Below are positions 1 through 14,161 of a stretch of 64,000 nucleotides of DNA, piece after piece; position 1 is the stretch's first letter, and every line of letters starts with the position of its first letter. The notes under the pieces were generated by a model. The model did not search any database. It saw only the letters and a program-made list of their open reading frames with translations, and had not been told where the DNA came from. The translations under genes and the position numbers were made by a program. Where the stretch lies: contig NZ_CP071383.1 of assembly GCF_017348915.1 (NCBI RefSeq), forward strand, positions 3,844,001-3,908,000. The letters are read 5' to 3'. The stretch is from Leclercia pneumoniae. GTDB lineage: Bacteria; Pseudomonadota; Gammaproteobacteria; Enterobacterales; Enterobacteriaceae.

Positions 1-1534
1 CGGTGCGGGCCTGCGAGTTATCGCGCACCAGCAGAATCACCATCATCGCCAGGAAACAGCCCACAATCTGCCCCAGCGCACTATCCAGAAACTGGCTGAA
101 GTGGAAGGTCATGGGGTTATCCAGCACGATGATGTTAATGGTACTGGCCAGCGCCCCCAGCGATCCCAGTCGACGCTTTTGCACCTCGATACCAATAAAG
201 AAGGCCATCACTGCCAGACTGAGGCAGAGCAGGAACATGCTTTGTTGAGTCGAGGGGATCACCACCAGGAAATAGAATGCCCCCAGCGGCAGCGCCGCAA
301 TGGTGCCATACAGGAAATCCAGCGCCACCATGCGTGGATTGGGAAGTCGCATTGCCAGCGAAGTCACCACCGCAATCATTACCATCGCCCCGCTGCCGGA
401 GGTCCAGCCGGTCCAGAGCCAGAACAAAGTACCGAGCATACAGGCAAGCGTTGTACGCCAGAAGTTGACCATGGCGTGGTGGCGTTCTGCCGATTCGGCT
501 TTTACGACCACTTCGCCTGCCAGCACCTCTTCTTCCGTGGCGCTGATTTTGGTGTTACCGATGACGCCCCGCTTAAGAAGCAAATAGCGTGTCGCCGCGC
601 CTACCCAGCTATAGATGGTGATGGGCGTATCACGTTCGCCAGTCCAGGCGATGACCCGACGCATGCGTTTTAACTGTCGGTGCACATCCTGCACAGTCTC
701 TACCGGCTCTTCAAACAGTTCGCGGAAGGTGTCGGTGATGACTTCCGGGCGGCTATTTTGAATAAGATAGGTTTCGCAAGCCTGGGTGATCAGCGTTAAG
801 GAGACGGTATTAAGCGCTTTCAGGCGTCGGTTAGCTCGCGACCAGCGAGAAGATTCCATATTGAGGTTGCTGCGCATCCCCTCCAGCGCGGTGGTACGGC
901 GCACCAGCGCCGCCCAGGCATTATCCACCGCTTCGCTGTCGCCATGTTTGATACAGAGCTGCATCAGCTGATACTGAGCAACGATCAGCGCATCCAGCTC
1001 CCGGTCGACTTCCTGTTTGATGGATCGCGGCGAGAAGAGCAGATCCGCGACGATCGCACAGACAATACCAAGCACAATTTCACTACAGCGCTCAACCGCA
1101 AACTGCGGCGTGAGCAACGGCTCGGTCTGAATAGTGATAACAATGATTAGCGCCGTATAGCCAGAAAGCCCCCAGGCGTAGGAGTTTTCCACACGGATCA
1201 ATGAGGAGACCCAGGTACAAAAACCGGCCCAGATGCAGCACACCATAATCATTAGCAGCGGGGTGCGGATCATCAGAATGATGATGGTCAGCGCGGCGAT
1301 ACAGCCAATGAAGGTACCGACAATACGTAACATCCCGCGATAGCGGATAGCGCCTGAATAGGGTTCGCCCCCGGCCGCGAACGCCGGGCCGGCCGCGACG
1401 ATTGCCGCCGTCAATACCGCCCAGCGCGGGGTCTCCAGATTGAAGTGAAAGCCAACAAACAGCGCCAGCACAATGGCGCAGGCCAACTTAATGGCGAAGC
1501 GTAAATGCTGGTTGGCGATGGAGAAGATGCCCAT
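1..1534 (-). CDS. aaeB: AaeB, aromatic carboxylic acid efflux pump inner-membrane subunit (partial, 3' end outside window)
   Basis: Membrane subunit of the AaeAB pump, which exports p-hydroxybenzoate and related aromatic acids. About 511 codons are present; the family is about 655 aa, so roughly the last 145 residues lie beyond the left edge. The ATG at 1534 gives [13 protein letters not shown], the expected N-terminus, followed by hydrophobic segments in the FUSC/AaeB pattern. The last readable residues, VRDNSQART, match the conserved region after the second membrane block. It starts 5 nt after the aaeA stop, so it is the last gene of aaeXAB. No frameshift is seen in the part present. Confidence 0.95.
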   Translation of the reverse strand, partial: MGIFSIANQHLRFAIKLACAIVLALFVGFHFNLETPRWAVLTAAIVAAGPAFAAGGEPYSGAIRYRGMLRIVGTFIGCIAALTIIILMIRTPLLMIMVCCIWAGFCTWVSSLIRVENSYAWGLSGYTALIIVITIQTEPLLTPQFAVERCSEIVLGIVCAIVADLLFSPRSIKQEVDRELDALIVAQYQLMQLCIKHGDSEAVDNAWAALVRRTTALEGMRSNLNMESSRWSRANRRLKALNTVSLTLITQACETYLIQNSRPEVITDTFRELFEEPVETVQDVHRQLKRMRRVIAWTGERDTPITIYSWVGAATRYLLLKRGVIGNTKISATEEEVLAGEVVVKAESAERHHAMVNFWRTTLACMLGTLFWLWTGWTSGSGAMVMIAVVTSLAMRLPNPRMVALDFLYGTIAALPLGAFYFLVVIPSTQQSMFLLCLSLAVMAFFIGIEVQKRRLGSLGALASTINIIVLDNPMTFHFSQFLDSALGQIVGCFLAMMVILLVRDNSQART

Positions 1535-1539
1535 AGTGA

Positions 1540-2472
1540 TTAACCGAACTCACGCAGGCGATGCGCCATTTTACGGAACCATGAATCCTGGCTGGCATCA
1601 CGATCTTTCTCGCCGGTGATCACCACCGTTGCCGTCGTGCCTGCCGGCCACAGGTTGCCTTGCTCTTCATCCAGACGGATACGTACCGGTACACGCTGGG
1701 CCAGACGCACCCACTCCAGATTAGAGTCAACGGTGGCCATCCCTTTGCTGTCACGGGTTGCGCTGGCGTTTGTCACGCCTGCCGCCACGCTATCTACCGT
1801 ACCTTTCAGTACGCGGTTGCTGCCCAGAGGCGTAATCTCTGCCCGATAACCCGGGCGTACCCCATCCAGCTTGGTCTCTTCCATATAGGCCAGCACGTAG
1901 AAAGAGCGTTGCTTAACCAGCGCCACTGCGGTCGAGCCGCGGGTAATAAATTCGCCGGTATAAACGTTCAGGTTCGTCACCCAGCCATCGGCCGGGGCGC
2001 GAATCACGGTGCGTTCCAGATCCAGTTTCGCCAGATCGCGGGTCGCTTCAGCTTTTGCCTGCTGATGCAGGACGGTTTGCAGCACGTTGTTAGATTGGTC
2101 AATCTCTTCACGGGACATGGCCTGCACGCCTAACTTGTTACGGCGTCCGGCTTCACGACGTTTCTCCGCGGCCAGCGCTTTGTAGTAGGCAACATCTGCT
2201 TCAGCCTCTTCCAGCGCTTTCTGATAACGTGGCTGATCGATGGTAAACAGCACCTGGTCTTTCTTCACCAGCTGGTTGTCTTTAATATTCACTGAGGTAA
2301 TCAGCCCTGCGACGTCAGGCGCAATCGCCACGATATCGGCGCTAAAACGCGCATCGCGCGTCCAGGGTGACTCGGTGTAGTAGACCCATGCACGGAAAAT
2401 CGCGATGAACGCCAGTACGACCAGCGCCAGGGTGATAGCGGTACGAGAGATTTTTCTTGTTAGTGTTTTCAC
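1540..2472 (-). CDS. aaeA: AaeA, periplasmic adaptor (membrane fusion) subunit of the aromatic acid efflux pump
   Basis: HlyD/EmrA-type membrane fusion protein that links AaeB to the outer membrane. It has one N-terminal membrane anchor (about residues 8-30). A lipoyl-like half ([20 protein letters not shown]) follows, then a coiled-coil hairpin, the second lipoyl half ([20 protein letters not shown]) and a beta-barrel. I chose the GTG at 2472, preceded by GAGG, because it gives 310 aa, the usual length; the frame stays open 5 codons upstream from a TTG. It lies 7 nt after the aaeX stop. Confidence 0.96.
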   Translation of the reverse strand: MKTLTRKISRTAITLALVVLAFIAIFRAWVYYTESPWTRDARFSADIVAIAPDVAGLITSVNIKDNQLVKKDQVLFTIDQPRYQKALEEAEADVAYYKALAAEKRREAGRRNKLGVQAMSREEIDQSNNVLQTVLHQQAKAEATRDLAKLDLERTVIRAPADGWVTNLNVYTGEFITRGSTAVALVKQRSFYVLAYMEETKLDGVRPGYRAEITPLGSNRVLKGTVDSVAAGVTNASATRDSKGMATVDSNLEWVRLAQRVPVRIRLDEEQGNLWPAGTTATVVITGEKDRDASQDSWFRKMAHRLREFG

Positions 2473-2479
2473 ATCTACC

Positions 2480-2683
2480 TCAAACAAACAAACGCGATAT
2501 CAGATAAAACAGGCAGCAGTACAGCGCGGTATTGAACAATGCAGGGTGCCAGACGAAATCATAAATGCCGGTCGGCGTCAGCACCTTACGCACCAGCCAA
2601 AAAATCGCCAGTGATAAAAGCAGTTCAAAAAATATCGGTGGGAACGACAAACCGAACACCACGATAACGGGAAACAGACTCAT
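2480..2683 (-). CDS. aaeX: AaeX, small two-helix membrane protein of the aae operon
   Basis: First gene of aaeXAB. A 67-aa protein with two hydrophobic helices (about residues 5-28 and 45-65), starting [14 protein letters not shown]. The ATG at 2683 gives the length usual for AaeX; the frame is open for 22 more codons upstream but that stretch is unlike the family. Its molecular role is unknown; it is consistently found ahead of aaeA and is called an efflux-pump-associated DUF1656 protein. Confidence 0.93.
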   Translation of the reverse strand: MSLFPVIVVFGLSFPPIFFELLLSLAIFWLVRKVLTPTGIYDFVWHPALFNTALYCCLFYLISRLFV

Positions 2684-2862
2684 GTTGACCTTGGTTAGAG
2701 AGCGAGCAGGCGAAAGATTTATTGAGCTGCGCCACCGCATTAAGGTCAAGAAAAGCCGGGCGAGAGTGGCGTAGCTGCCGGGTTATTAATAGTATATTAG
2801 CGTAACTGTTATGCTGTTATCTATAATATGTGATCTAAATCACTTTTAAGCCAGAGTGAATA
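2684..2862. promoter_or_regulatory. Divergent aaeX / aaeR control region with a CRP-like site
   Basis: 179-bp region between aaeX (minus) and aaeR (plus). A perfect TATAAT lies at 2822-2827 for aaeR, without a clear -35. A TAATAT (minus strand, 2794-2799) is a candidate -10 for aaeXAB. TGTGA-N6-TCACT at 2829-2844 matches the CRP consensus TGTGA-N6-TCACA at 9 of 10 half-site bases. Site recognition is by eye; AaeR binding here is inferred from the usual LysR layout. Confidence 0.6.
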
Positions 2863-3789
2863 ATGGAACGTTTAAAACGCATGTCCGTTTTTGCCAAAGT
2901 CGTTGAACTGGGCTCATTTACTTCCGCTGCCCGGCAACTACAGATGAGCGTCTCGTCGATCAGTCAGACCGTCTCTAAACTGGAAGATGACCTTCAGGTA
3001 AAACTTCTTAACCGCAGTACCCGCAGTATCGGCCTGACCGAAGCCGGTAAAATTTACTATCAGGGCTGCCGCCGTATGCTGCATGAAGCGCAGGAGGTGC
3101 ACGAGCAACTCTACGCCTTTAATAACACCCCCATTGGTACCCTGCGTATCGGTTGCTCTTCCACTATGGCACAAAATGTCCTCGCCGGTATGACGGCAGA
3201 GATGTTGAAAGAGTACCCAGGCCTGTCAGTTGATCTGGTGACCGGCATTCCGGCACCGGACCTGATTGCCGACGGCCTGGACGTGGTGATCCGCGTAGGC
3301 GCGCTCCAGGATTCCAGCCTCTTCTCCCGGCGACTGGGTAGCATGCCGATGGTGGTTTGTGCCGCCAAAAAGTACCTTGTGCAGGCCGGGATACCGGATA
3401 AACCTGCCGATCTCAGTAACCACTCCTGGCTTGAGTACAGCGTGCGTCCGGACAACGCGTTTGAACTGGTGGCGCCAGAGGGGTTATCGACAAAGTTGAT
3501 CCCGCAGGGACGGTTTGTGACCAACGATCCCATGACCTTAACGCGCTGGCTGGTGGCCGGCGCCGGGATCGCTTATGTACCGCTAATGTGGGTGATCAAT
3601 GAGATCAACAGCGGCGAGCTGGAGATCCTCTTCCCGCGCTATCAATCCGATCCCCGTCCGGTCTATGCGCTTTATACTGAAAAGGATAAATTGCCGCTGA
3701 AGGTACAGGTCTGTATTAACTATCTGACAGATTACTTTGTGGACGTGGCGGAGCTGTATCGGGCAATGCGGGAAAAAAGGAAGGAGTAG
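2863..3789 (+). CDS. aaeR: AaeR, LysR-type activator of the aae efflux operon
   Basis: 308-aa LysR-family transcription factor. The winged helix-turn-helix fills residues 1-60 (MERLKRMSVFAKVVELGSFT, then SAARQLQMSVSSISQTVSKL). An effector-binding domain of the type-2 periplasmic-binding fold follows from about residue 90. Divergent transcription from aaeXAB is the classic LysR arrangement, and in E. coli AaeR activates this pump in response to aromatic acids. The gene converges with tldD across only 38 bp. Confidence 0.94.
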   Translation: MERLKRMSVFAKVVELGSFTSAARQLQMSVSSISQTVSKLEDDLQVKLLNRSTRSIGLTEAGKIYYQGCRRMLHEAQEVHEQLYAFNNTPIGTLRIGCSSTMAQNVLAGMTAEMLKEYPGLSVDLVTGIPAPDLIADGLDVVIRVGALQDSSLFSRRLGSMPMVVCAAKKYLVQAGIPDKPADLSNHSWLEYSVRPDNAFELVAPEGLSTKLIPQGRFVTNDPMTLTRWLVAGAGIAYVPLMWVINEINSGELEILFPRYQSDPRPVYALYTEKDKLPLKVQVCINYLTDYFVDVAELYRAMREKRKE

Positions 3790-3792
3790 CAG

Positions 3793-3818
3793 GCTCCTCT
3801 TCCCGCAGGAAGAGGAGC
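3793..3818. terminator. Hairpin between convergent aaeR and tldD
   Basis: Perfect 11-bp inverted repeat GCTCCTCTTCC / GGAAGAGGAGC with a CGCA loop, filling the 38-bp gap between the two stop codons. There is no U-tract on either side, so it is either a weak bidirectional terminator or mainly a 3'-end protecting stem. Confidence 0.6.
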
Positions 3819-3827
3819 AGAGTTGGA

Positions 3828-5315
<1,488 letters not shown>

Positions 5316-5363
5316 TTAAGATCTTATCTATTGAGAGTGAGGCAATTAATTGCCCGCGTCAAA

Positions 5364-8300
5364 TCATTGCTGTGCATCTTTGCGCGGCTGGCGCAGGACT
5401 TCATTGATCTGCGGTTTATCTACCGGGCCAGTGATGCGATAGCGCAGAATCGAGACCTTGTTCCACAGTGGTCCTAGCACCCTACTGGCAGCAAACACCG
5501 CAGCGCCCACAATCGGGTTAACCGCAAAGGCCGCCGCCACGCCGACGGTAGCGGAGATCTCCGGCGCGACAACCGCTTCCATATCCAGTTCGCGACGCAC
5601 CAGGTTGACGGAGCCTTTCATAGCGATATCAGCTTCCAGCCCATCAACCAGGGTGTCGTCCGTATGCAGTACCCCGTCCTTGATCCAGGCGGTGCTACGA
5701 ATGGCATCGTAGTAGAAGCCTTCATTAAAGGTATCGCTAAAGTCGAAGCGCAGCTTACGCAGCAGGGCATCAAAACTCAGCAGACGCAAAATTTGCCCGG
5801 CATGGCCGGTGCTTACGTCGGTAATATGGCCCTTTCCAAGCCGCGCTTTGATGATTCCGTTCAGCGAGGCCTCATCCGGCTGCCACGGCGGATTGCGCCA
5901 GTGCAGGTCATAATCGACATCAAAATTCGAATCGCGAACCGGTGTGGTGACCCCAAAGAAGCCTGCTGCGGCATCCAGCTTATTACCTTTCACCTGCCCT
6001 TTCAGCGAGGTACGTTGCTCGCTCGCACTGTTTACCCATTCACCGTTCACCGTCAAACGGCCAAAGCCAGTATCCAGCAGCCCGTCCGTCAGGGACAGGG
6101 TGTTGCCCTTAATGGCAAAATCGCCGTCGATGCGACCATATTTTTGTCCCCACAGCCAGCATTCAGCACAGCGCAGTTGAAGGTCAGGCAGGCCGGTAAA
6201 ATCGATGCGTTTATTCGCCGCGAAGGGGATTGCGTTAGTGTCGTTACTGCCCGTCGGTGAGGCCGGGTTGAAATAGAGGTAGCGGATATCAGCCAGCCAT
6301 GGGGCGGCATCTCGCATCGTTAGCGTCGCGTTGATTTCACGACCATGCGCCTCGACCGTCGATCCCGTCGCCGTCGGTCGGGAGACAATGCTCAGGTTGT
6401 TCCACTGCTGTCCGCCCAGCGCCAGCGAAGGGGTCCGAACGGTGATCTGCTCCGGGAATTGCGCGGCATCATCCACGTTTTTCCCTACCCCTTTTTGTAA
6501 CAATCCAAGCCACTCGGCGCCATCCATCGCTGGCAAATTCAGTTCAACGCCCGGCTGATCCGGTAGCGGCGGGAGGGTGCGGCTATCGGAGGTCCAGATT
6601 GCCCGATCCAGCGTTAGCTTGCGATTCAGCAGCCAGCGGCTGTTGAAGTGGTTATTGGCACCGGCGTTGCCCGTCAGGGTAAAACTGTTAAGGTTGCCAT
6701 CGACATTGATTTTAACCGGTAATGCTTCACCTGCGCTCTTGTTCAGCGGAGAAGGTAAGTGACTGCTTACATTCTTCAAATCGCTGGTGATATCTACCTT
6801 ATATTTCGCGCTTCCACGGTACGGCAGATCAATTGCCACTTTCCCCTGCCACGGCAACGAGCCGTTCACCGCTTCACTAACCGGTTTTGGCAGCACATCC
6901 ATACGGGCTGGCTGCCAGTTAGCATCCAGATTCACCGCGACCTGATACGCCTTTTCCCCCTCGGTGGTCGAAAAGTCGATAGTGACCGGCTGCTTAAACC
7001 AGCTTGCCGTCAGGGGTTCACTCTTTAGATTGCCATTCACAAAGCTGAACTGGCCACTCAGGTTATTGATGGTGCTATTGAGGGGTTTAATAAACAGATC
7101 GTTGTCGTGCAGATGCACGTCGCCTTCAGCGGTGGTCATTTCACCGTCGAGCGGAATATCCAGATGTAAGCGAGCATTCACATCACCATCAAGCTGGAGC
7201 TCATCCAGGGTCGTAGCCAGGGAATCCTTCAACGGAGTCTCTGCAAAATAGGGCCCAACGGCCTTACCCGGCCCGTTGATATCGGCATCAATCAGCAATT
7301 TTTCTTTTGAGTAATCGGGGATAACCGCCTTCAGGTTGCTGGCAGTCACGCCGCCCAGCGCCACGCTGTCGCTCTTCATCCACAGGCCGTCGTTGATGAA
7401 GTTGAGTTCGATATCGAGATTCTTTAGCGCCGGCCAGTCCGGCTGGAAGGCAAAGGTCGCGTTATGCAGCGGGACCAGCACCTGGAACTGGCCTTCATTA
7501 TGTTTGTATGGGAACAGGTGCGGGTTACCGCCATAGACCAGGGTAGCGTTGTCCGCCTGGCCACCCTGAATCGCACCGCTCAGGTAATCCACCAGATCCT
7601 TGCCCATCAGGTTTTCAGGGAAATAGCGCCAGGCCTGCGCCCCATCATCCGTGCTAATACCCGCCAGAATGCCCAGCCAGGGTTCTTCGCCCTGAGGCTG
7701 CATATAACGGAAGTCGCCCCGGGCATGTACCGCTTTCGCTTTCACATCAATCTGGCGGCCATCCAGCTGGAACCCTTTTTCGTTCTTTAACCAGTTGAGC
7801 GTTGCGGTTCCTTTCTCAATCTCCAGCGGGGCGCGGAAGACCGTTTCATAAGGCATGACGGCATTATTCATCTGGCCGGTCAGACGGCCATCTTCAACGC
7901 TCCCTTCCAGGGTTCCGCTGAAATGTTCTGCCCCTGGCAGCAGCTTCCACTGTTTCCACGCGAGGTCGGTCCAGGCGATGTCGAAACGGGTTTTCTCGGT
8001 AGCCTGCAGAGGAATATCCAGCGCCAGCGAGTTAATGGCCCCGACCGGCTGTGTCGCCTGCCACACTTCCCCCAGAGCCGGTGAGAGTTTTGACGCCATT
8101 GAACGCAATCCTTCAAGCCCTTCCAGCTCGAGGTTACTGGCGCGAATACGCAACTCATCGCTGCGCTTGCTATTTTTGCCGCCGACTTCTTGTTCCGGGA
8201 TCCACGCCAGCGCCAGCGCGCCACGCGGCCAGGGTTTATCATCCAGCGTGATGCGGGTATCAGGAATAGCAAACTGCCAGCCTTCGCCAGCGCGGGTAAT

Positions 8301-9164
8301 ATGCGCGGTGAGGTTATCCACCATAAGTCGATGCTGACGATCTTCACCCGGCCAGCTCGCGCCGCCCTGCTTCAGCCAGATGTCCCCACCGGCGATCTCG
8401 CCTTTACTGAGGGTCATCCAGCCTTCAATGCTGAACCGCGCCGTCTGCAACTGCATATCTTTCTGCAGCCATTCACCCAACCAGGGTTTAACATCTACGT
8501 CGTCAGCCTGCATCCACACTTTGCCATTGTTTAGCAGACCGCTGTCATCATCACGCAGGTCCATACGTACCTGCACGATCCCGTGCTGACCGTTCAGGCT
8601 GGAGAGGCTGACCTGTCCCTCGGCGCGATGGCGATCTTTACCGTTAAGCCAGGTCAGTTGCGGGATCGCCAGTTCGGCACGCTGGCCAGAGAGGGTAATA
8701 AAACTCACTTCACTGTCGCGCAGATCGAAATGATCGAACTGGCGTAAAAAGAGATCGCTAATACGGTTTGCTTCAAACCCACCGCTCTGTTTGTCATTAC
8801 TTAACGGCGTATTGGTTACAAACTTCAGCTGATAAAAGGTGAGATCGCGAAACTGCCAGCGCAGGTGCAACAAGCTTTGCCAGACATCCAGAGCGAGGGT
8901 GACGCGGCTTATTTTCAGATAGCCGCCATCCTTCAGGCCGGCATTGATGTCATGAACGTCGAGGGTGGGGCCGAAGTTTTGCCAGCTGGCGTTGAGCTTA
9001 CTGGCCTCAATCGGCATACCGGTCGCAGATCCCAGTTTAGCCAGCACCTGCGGGCGCCAGCTATCCAGATGCGGCAATACGAGACGCAGCCCGCTTACCA
9101 GCAGCGCGACAATCACAATCAGCGTTGCCCCTGTAAGCAATAAAATCCCCGGCAGTCGCCTCAC
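5364..9164 (-). CDS. yhdP: YhdP, AsmA-like envelope phospholipid transport protein
   Basis: 1266-aa AsmA-family protein. The N-terminal signal anchor is at residues 5-30 (LPGILLLTGATLIVIVALL) and a very long periplasmic region of beta-rich repeats follows. The C-terminal AsmA-like domain ends in a VGAAVFAASRVLGPLWNKV stretch. In E. coli YhdP, TamB and YdbH are partly redundant carriers of phospholipid to the outer membrane; YhdP also affects the cyclic form of enterobacterial common antigen. It lies 45 bp after rng. Length and order match E. coli, so function is assigned by homology. Confidence 0.95.
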   Translation of the reverse strand: MRRLPGILLLTGATLIVIVALLVSGLRLVLPHLDSWRPQVLAKLGSATGMPIEASKLNASWQNFGPTLDVHDINAGLKDGGYLKISRVTLALDVWQSLLHLRWQFRDLTFYQLKFVTNTPLSNDKQSGGFEANRISDLFLRQFDHFDLRDSEVSFITLSGQRAELAIPQLTWLNGKDRHRAEGQVSLSSLNGQHGIVQVRMDLRDDDSGLLNNGKVWMQADDVDVKPWLGEWLQKDMQLQTARFSIEGWMTLSKGEIAGGDIWLKQGGASWPGEDRQHRLMVDNLTAHITRAGEGWQFAIPDTRITLDDKPWPRGALALAWIPEQEVGGKNSKRSDELRIRASNLELEGLEGLRSMASKLSPALGEVWQATQPVGAINSLALDIPLQATEKTRFDIAWTDLAWKQWKLLPGAEHFSGTLEGSVEDGRLTGQMNNAVMPYETVFRAPLEIEKGTATLNWLKNEKGFQLDGRQIDVKAKAVHARGDFRYMQPQGEEPWLGILAGISTDDGAQAWRYFPENLMGKDLVDYLSGAIQGGQADNATLVYGGNPHLFPYKHNEGQFQVLVPLHNATFAFQPDWPALKNLDIELNFINDGLWMKSDSVALGGVTASNLKAVIPDYSKEKLLIDADINGPGKAVGPYFAETPLKDSLATTLDELQLDGDVNARLHLDIPLDGEMTTAEGDVHLHDNDLFIKPLNSTINNLSGQFSFVNGNLKSEPLTASWFKQPVTIDFSTTEGEKAYQVAVNLDANWQPARMDVLPKPVSEAVNGSLPWQGKVAIDLPYRGSAKYKVDITSDLKNVSSHLPSPLNKSAGEALPVKINVDGNLNSFTLTGNAGANNHFNSRWLLNRKLTLDRAIWTSDSRTLPPLPDQPGVELNLPAMDGAEWLGLLQKGVGKNVDDAAQFPEQITVRTPSLALGGQQWNNLSIVSRPTATGSTVEAHGREINATLTMRDAAPWLADIRYLYFNPASPTGSNDTNAIPFAANKRIDFTGLPDLQLRCAECWLWGQKYGRIDGDFAIKGNTLSLTDGLLDTGFGRLTVNGEWVNSASEQRTSLKGQVKGNKLDAAAGFFGVTTPVRDSNFDVDYDLHWRNPPWQPDEASLNGIIKARLGKGHITDVSTGHAGQILRLLSFDALLRKLRFDFSDTFNEGFYYDAIRSTAWIKDGVLHTDDTLVDGLEADIAMKGSVNLVRRELDMEAVVAPEISATVGVAAAFAVNPIVGAAVFAASRVLGPLWNKVSILRYRITGPVDKPQINEVLRQPRKDAQQ

Positions 9165-9209
9165 GCGTCGCTCCTTGTCAGCCGTTCTCGTATCGCAGCA
9201 GCCTGCGTA

Positions 9210-10679
9210 TTACATCATTACCACATCGAATTGCTCCGGGTTATAGAGCGGTTCGATTTGTACTTTCACCTGTTTGCCGACAAAAATTTCCACTTCTGCC
9301 AATGCGTGGGACTCTTCCCCTTTCAGGGCTTCTGCCACCGAAGGAGAAGCATAGACCAGGAAACGGTCGGAGTCGTAGGCATGATGCACGCGAACAATTT
9401 CACGCATGATTTCATAGCAGACCGTCTCGGTGGTCTTCACCGTGCCACGGCCGTGGCACGTCGGACACTCATTACAGAGCACGTGCTCCACGCTTTCGCG
9501 GGTGCGTTTGCGGGTCATCTCCACCAGCCCCAGCTGCGAGAAGCCGTTAATACTGGTTTTAACGCGATCTTTACTGAGCGCCTGCTCCAGTGAATGCAGC
9601 ACGCGGCGACGGTGGTCTTCATTACTCATATCGATAAAATCGATGATGATAATGCCGCCAAGATTACGCAGACGCAGCTGACGGGCGATAGCCTGGGTTG
9701 CTTCTATATTGGTATTGAAGATGGTGTCATCAAGATTTCGGTGGCCTACAAAGGCACCGGTATTGATATCCACCGTCGTCATGGCTTCGGTCTGGTCAAT
9801 AATCAAATAACCGCCGGACTTCAGTTCCACTTTACGCTCCAGCGCGCGCTGGATCTCGTTCTCCACGTCGAACAGATCGAAGATCGGCTGCTTGCCGACA
9901 TAGTGTTCCAGCAGACCCGGCATTTCAGGAATGTACTCGCTGGTAAATTCCAGCAAGGCTTCATAGGTCAGACGGGAGTCGACGCGGATGCGGTCAAGCT
10001 GAGCGTCGGCGAAGTCGCGCAGAACGCGCTGAGCCAGCGCCAGCTCGCCATACAGTTGATAGCGCGTCTGGTTGCGTTTTTTACGCTCCATCACCTTGGT
10101 CCAGACGCGTTTCAGGTAGGCCGCGTCCGAGGCCAGATCGTCTTCGCTAATCCCTTCTGCGGCGGTACGAATGATAAAACCGCCCTGCTCGTCGCAATAG
10201 GCACTAACGACCTTTTTCAGGCGTTCGCGTTCGGTTTCGCTCTCAATGCGCTGGGAAACCCCAACGTGAGACGCACCGGGCATAAAGACCAGATAACGGG
10301 AAGGCAGCGTAATGTCGGTTGTTAAACGCGCACCTTTGGTACCGAGGGGATCTTTCACCACCTGCACCATCAGATCCTGCCCCTGACGAACCAGCTCCGA
10401 GATATCGCGTACGGTAAACTGTTTTTGCTCTTCACCCGCCACGCATTCGGTGTGCGGCATGATGTCAGAAGCATGAAGGAATGCGGCCTTATCCAGACCA
10501 ATATCTACAAATGCCGCCTGCATACCCGGTAGCACACGACTCACACGACCTTTGTAGATATTGCCTACGATTCCGCGTCGCGCTTCACGCTCAATATGGA
10601 TTTCCTGCAGAATGCCGCCATCAATATAAGCGACACGCGTTTCCGATGGCGTTACGTTTACCAACAATTCAGCCGTCAT
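9210..10679 (-). CDS. rng: RNase G, endoribonuclease
   Basis: 489-aa RNase E/G-family enzyme that trims the 5' end of 16S rRNA and cuts some mRNAs. An S1 RNA-binding domain lies near residues 38-128. The catalytic DNase-I-like part has [11 protein letters not shown] and IIIIDFIDM with the metal-binding Asp residues, and the Zn-link CPTC starts near residue 405. It has no C-terminal degradosome scaffold, which separates it from RNase E. The ATG at 10679 gives the family length; six extra in-frame codons upstream are unlikely. It overlaps the end of yhdE by 11 nt. Confidence 0.97.
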   Translation of the reverse strand: MTAELLVNVTPSETRVAYIDGGILQEIHIEREARRGIVGNIYKGRVSRVLPGMQAAFVDIGLDKAAFLHASDIMPHTECVAGEEQKQFTVRDISELVRQGQDLMVQVVKDPLGTKGARLTTDITLPSRYLVFMPGASHVGVSQRIESETERERLKKVVSAYCDEQGGFIIRTAAEGISEDDLASDAAYLKRVWTKVMERKKRNQTRYQLYGELALAQRVLRDFADAQLDRIRVDSRLTYEALLEFTSEYIPEMPGLLEHYVGKQPIFDLFDVENEIQRALERKVELKSGGYLIIDQTEAMTTVDINTGAFVGHRNLDDTIFNTNIEATQAIARQLRLRNLGGIIIIDFIDMSNEDHRRRVLHSLEQALSKDRVKTSINGFSQLGLVEMTRKRTRESVEHVLCNECPTCHGRGTVKTTETVCYEIMREIVRVHHAYDSDRFLVYASPSVAEALKGEESHALAEVEIFVGKQVKVQIEPLYNPEQFDVVMM

Positions 10680-11262
10680 AATTATCTCTTCTCTCACGCA
10701 GTGAGTTAAAATTGCTCAGCAACTCATACGTTTCCACCAGCGGTAAGCCGACTACGGCGTGATAGCTGCCATTTATCTTCCTGACAAAACAGCTACCCAA
10801 CCCTTGAATACCGTATGCACCTGCTTTATCCATAGGTTCACCGCTGTCGATGTAAGCGGTAATGTCTTCTTCGGTGAGCACTCTGAACGTAACATCGGTA
10901 ACGACCAGGCAATCCAGTACGTGCTGGCTGTCAGCGATGGCAACGGCGGTCATGACCTGATGCGTATGCCCGGACAATTTGCGCAGCATGGTCGCCGCAT
11001 GAGCGCCATCGCGCGGTTTCTCAAGGACTTCACCATTAAGGATAACGATGGTATCTGCGCCCAGTACGGGTAAATCATGCGGCGTTTGCGCCACGCCTGC
11101 CTGTGCCTTCTCTCGCGCCAGGCGGGAAACATACTGTTGAGCGCTTTCGCCACTGGCCCGGACTTCTTCAATGCCGGTGACGATGCGTTCAAACGTTACG
11201 CCCAACTGGGTCAGCAATTCCTGACGGCGAGGTGAGCCGGAAGCGAGATACAAAGACGTCAT
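10669..11262 (-). CDS. yhdE: YhdE (Maf family), dTTP/UTP pyrophosphatase
   Basis: 197-aa Maf-family nucleotide pyrophosphatase that hydrolyses dTTP, UTP and modified pyrimidine nucleotides to monophosphates. The signature [12 protein letters not shown] is at residues 5-16 and the catalytic region [17 protein letters not shown] follows. I chose the ATG at 11262, which fits the family length; the upstream in-frame ATG at 11286 would add eight residues unlike the family. It sits between mreD and rng in the same orientation, with an 11-nt overlap with rng that suggests translational coupling. Confidence 0.95.
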   Translation of the reverse strand: MTSLYLASGSPRRQELLTQLGVTFERIVTGIEEVRASGESAQQYVSRLAREKAQAGVAQTPHDLPVLGADTIVILNGEVLEKPRDGAHAATMLRKLSGHTHQVMTAVAIADSQHVLDCLVVTDVTFRVLTEEDITAYIDSGEPMDKAGAYGIQGLGSCFVRKINGSYHAVVGLPLVETYELLSNFNSLRERRDNYDG

Positions 11263-11272
11263 AGAAACCTTT

Positions 11273-12774
<1,502 letters not shown>

Positions 12775-12835
12775 AGGCTATGCGTACTCTCGCGTCAGAG
12801 AGAAAGGGTAGCATCCGCTACCCTTTCACTTCCGA

Positions 12836-14005
<1,170 letters not shown>

Positions 14006-14161
14006 TTACAAATCGACACCTGACTCCCTCAGGGCTGAATCAACAGCAGTGTTCCTCACACTTTCATTTGTAACCAGTCAAAGGTCGTTCACTGTCTTTT
14101 TTGCTCGTCATACTCAAGCTACAGGCGCGATATTCTACGTGAAAACAAATTAAACGGCAGG

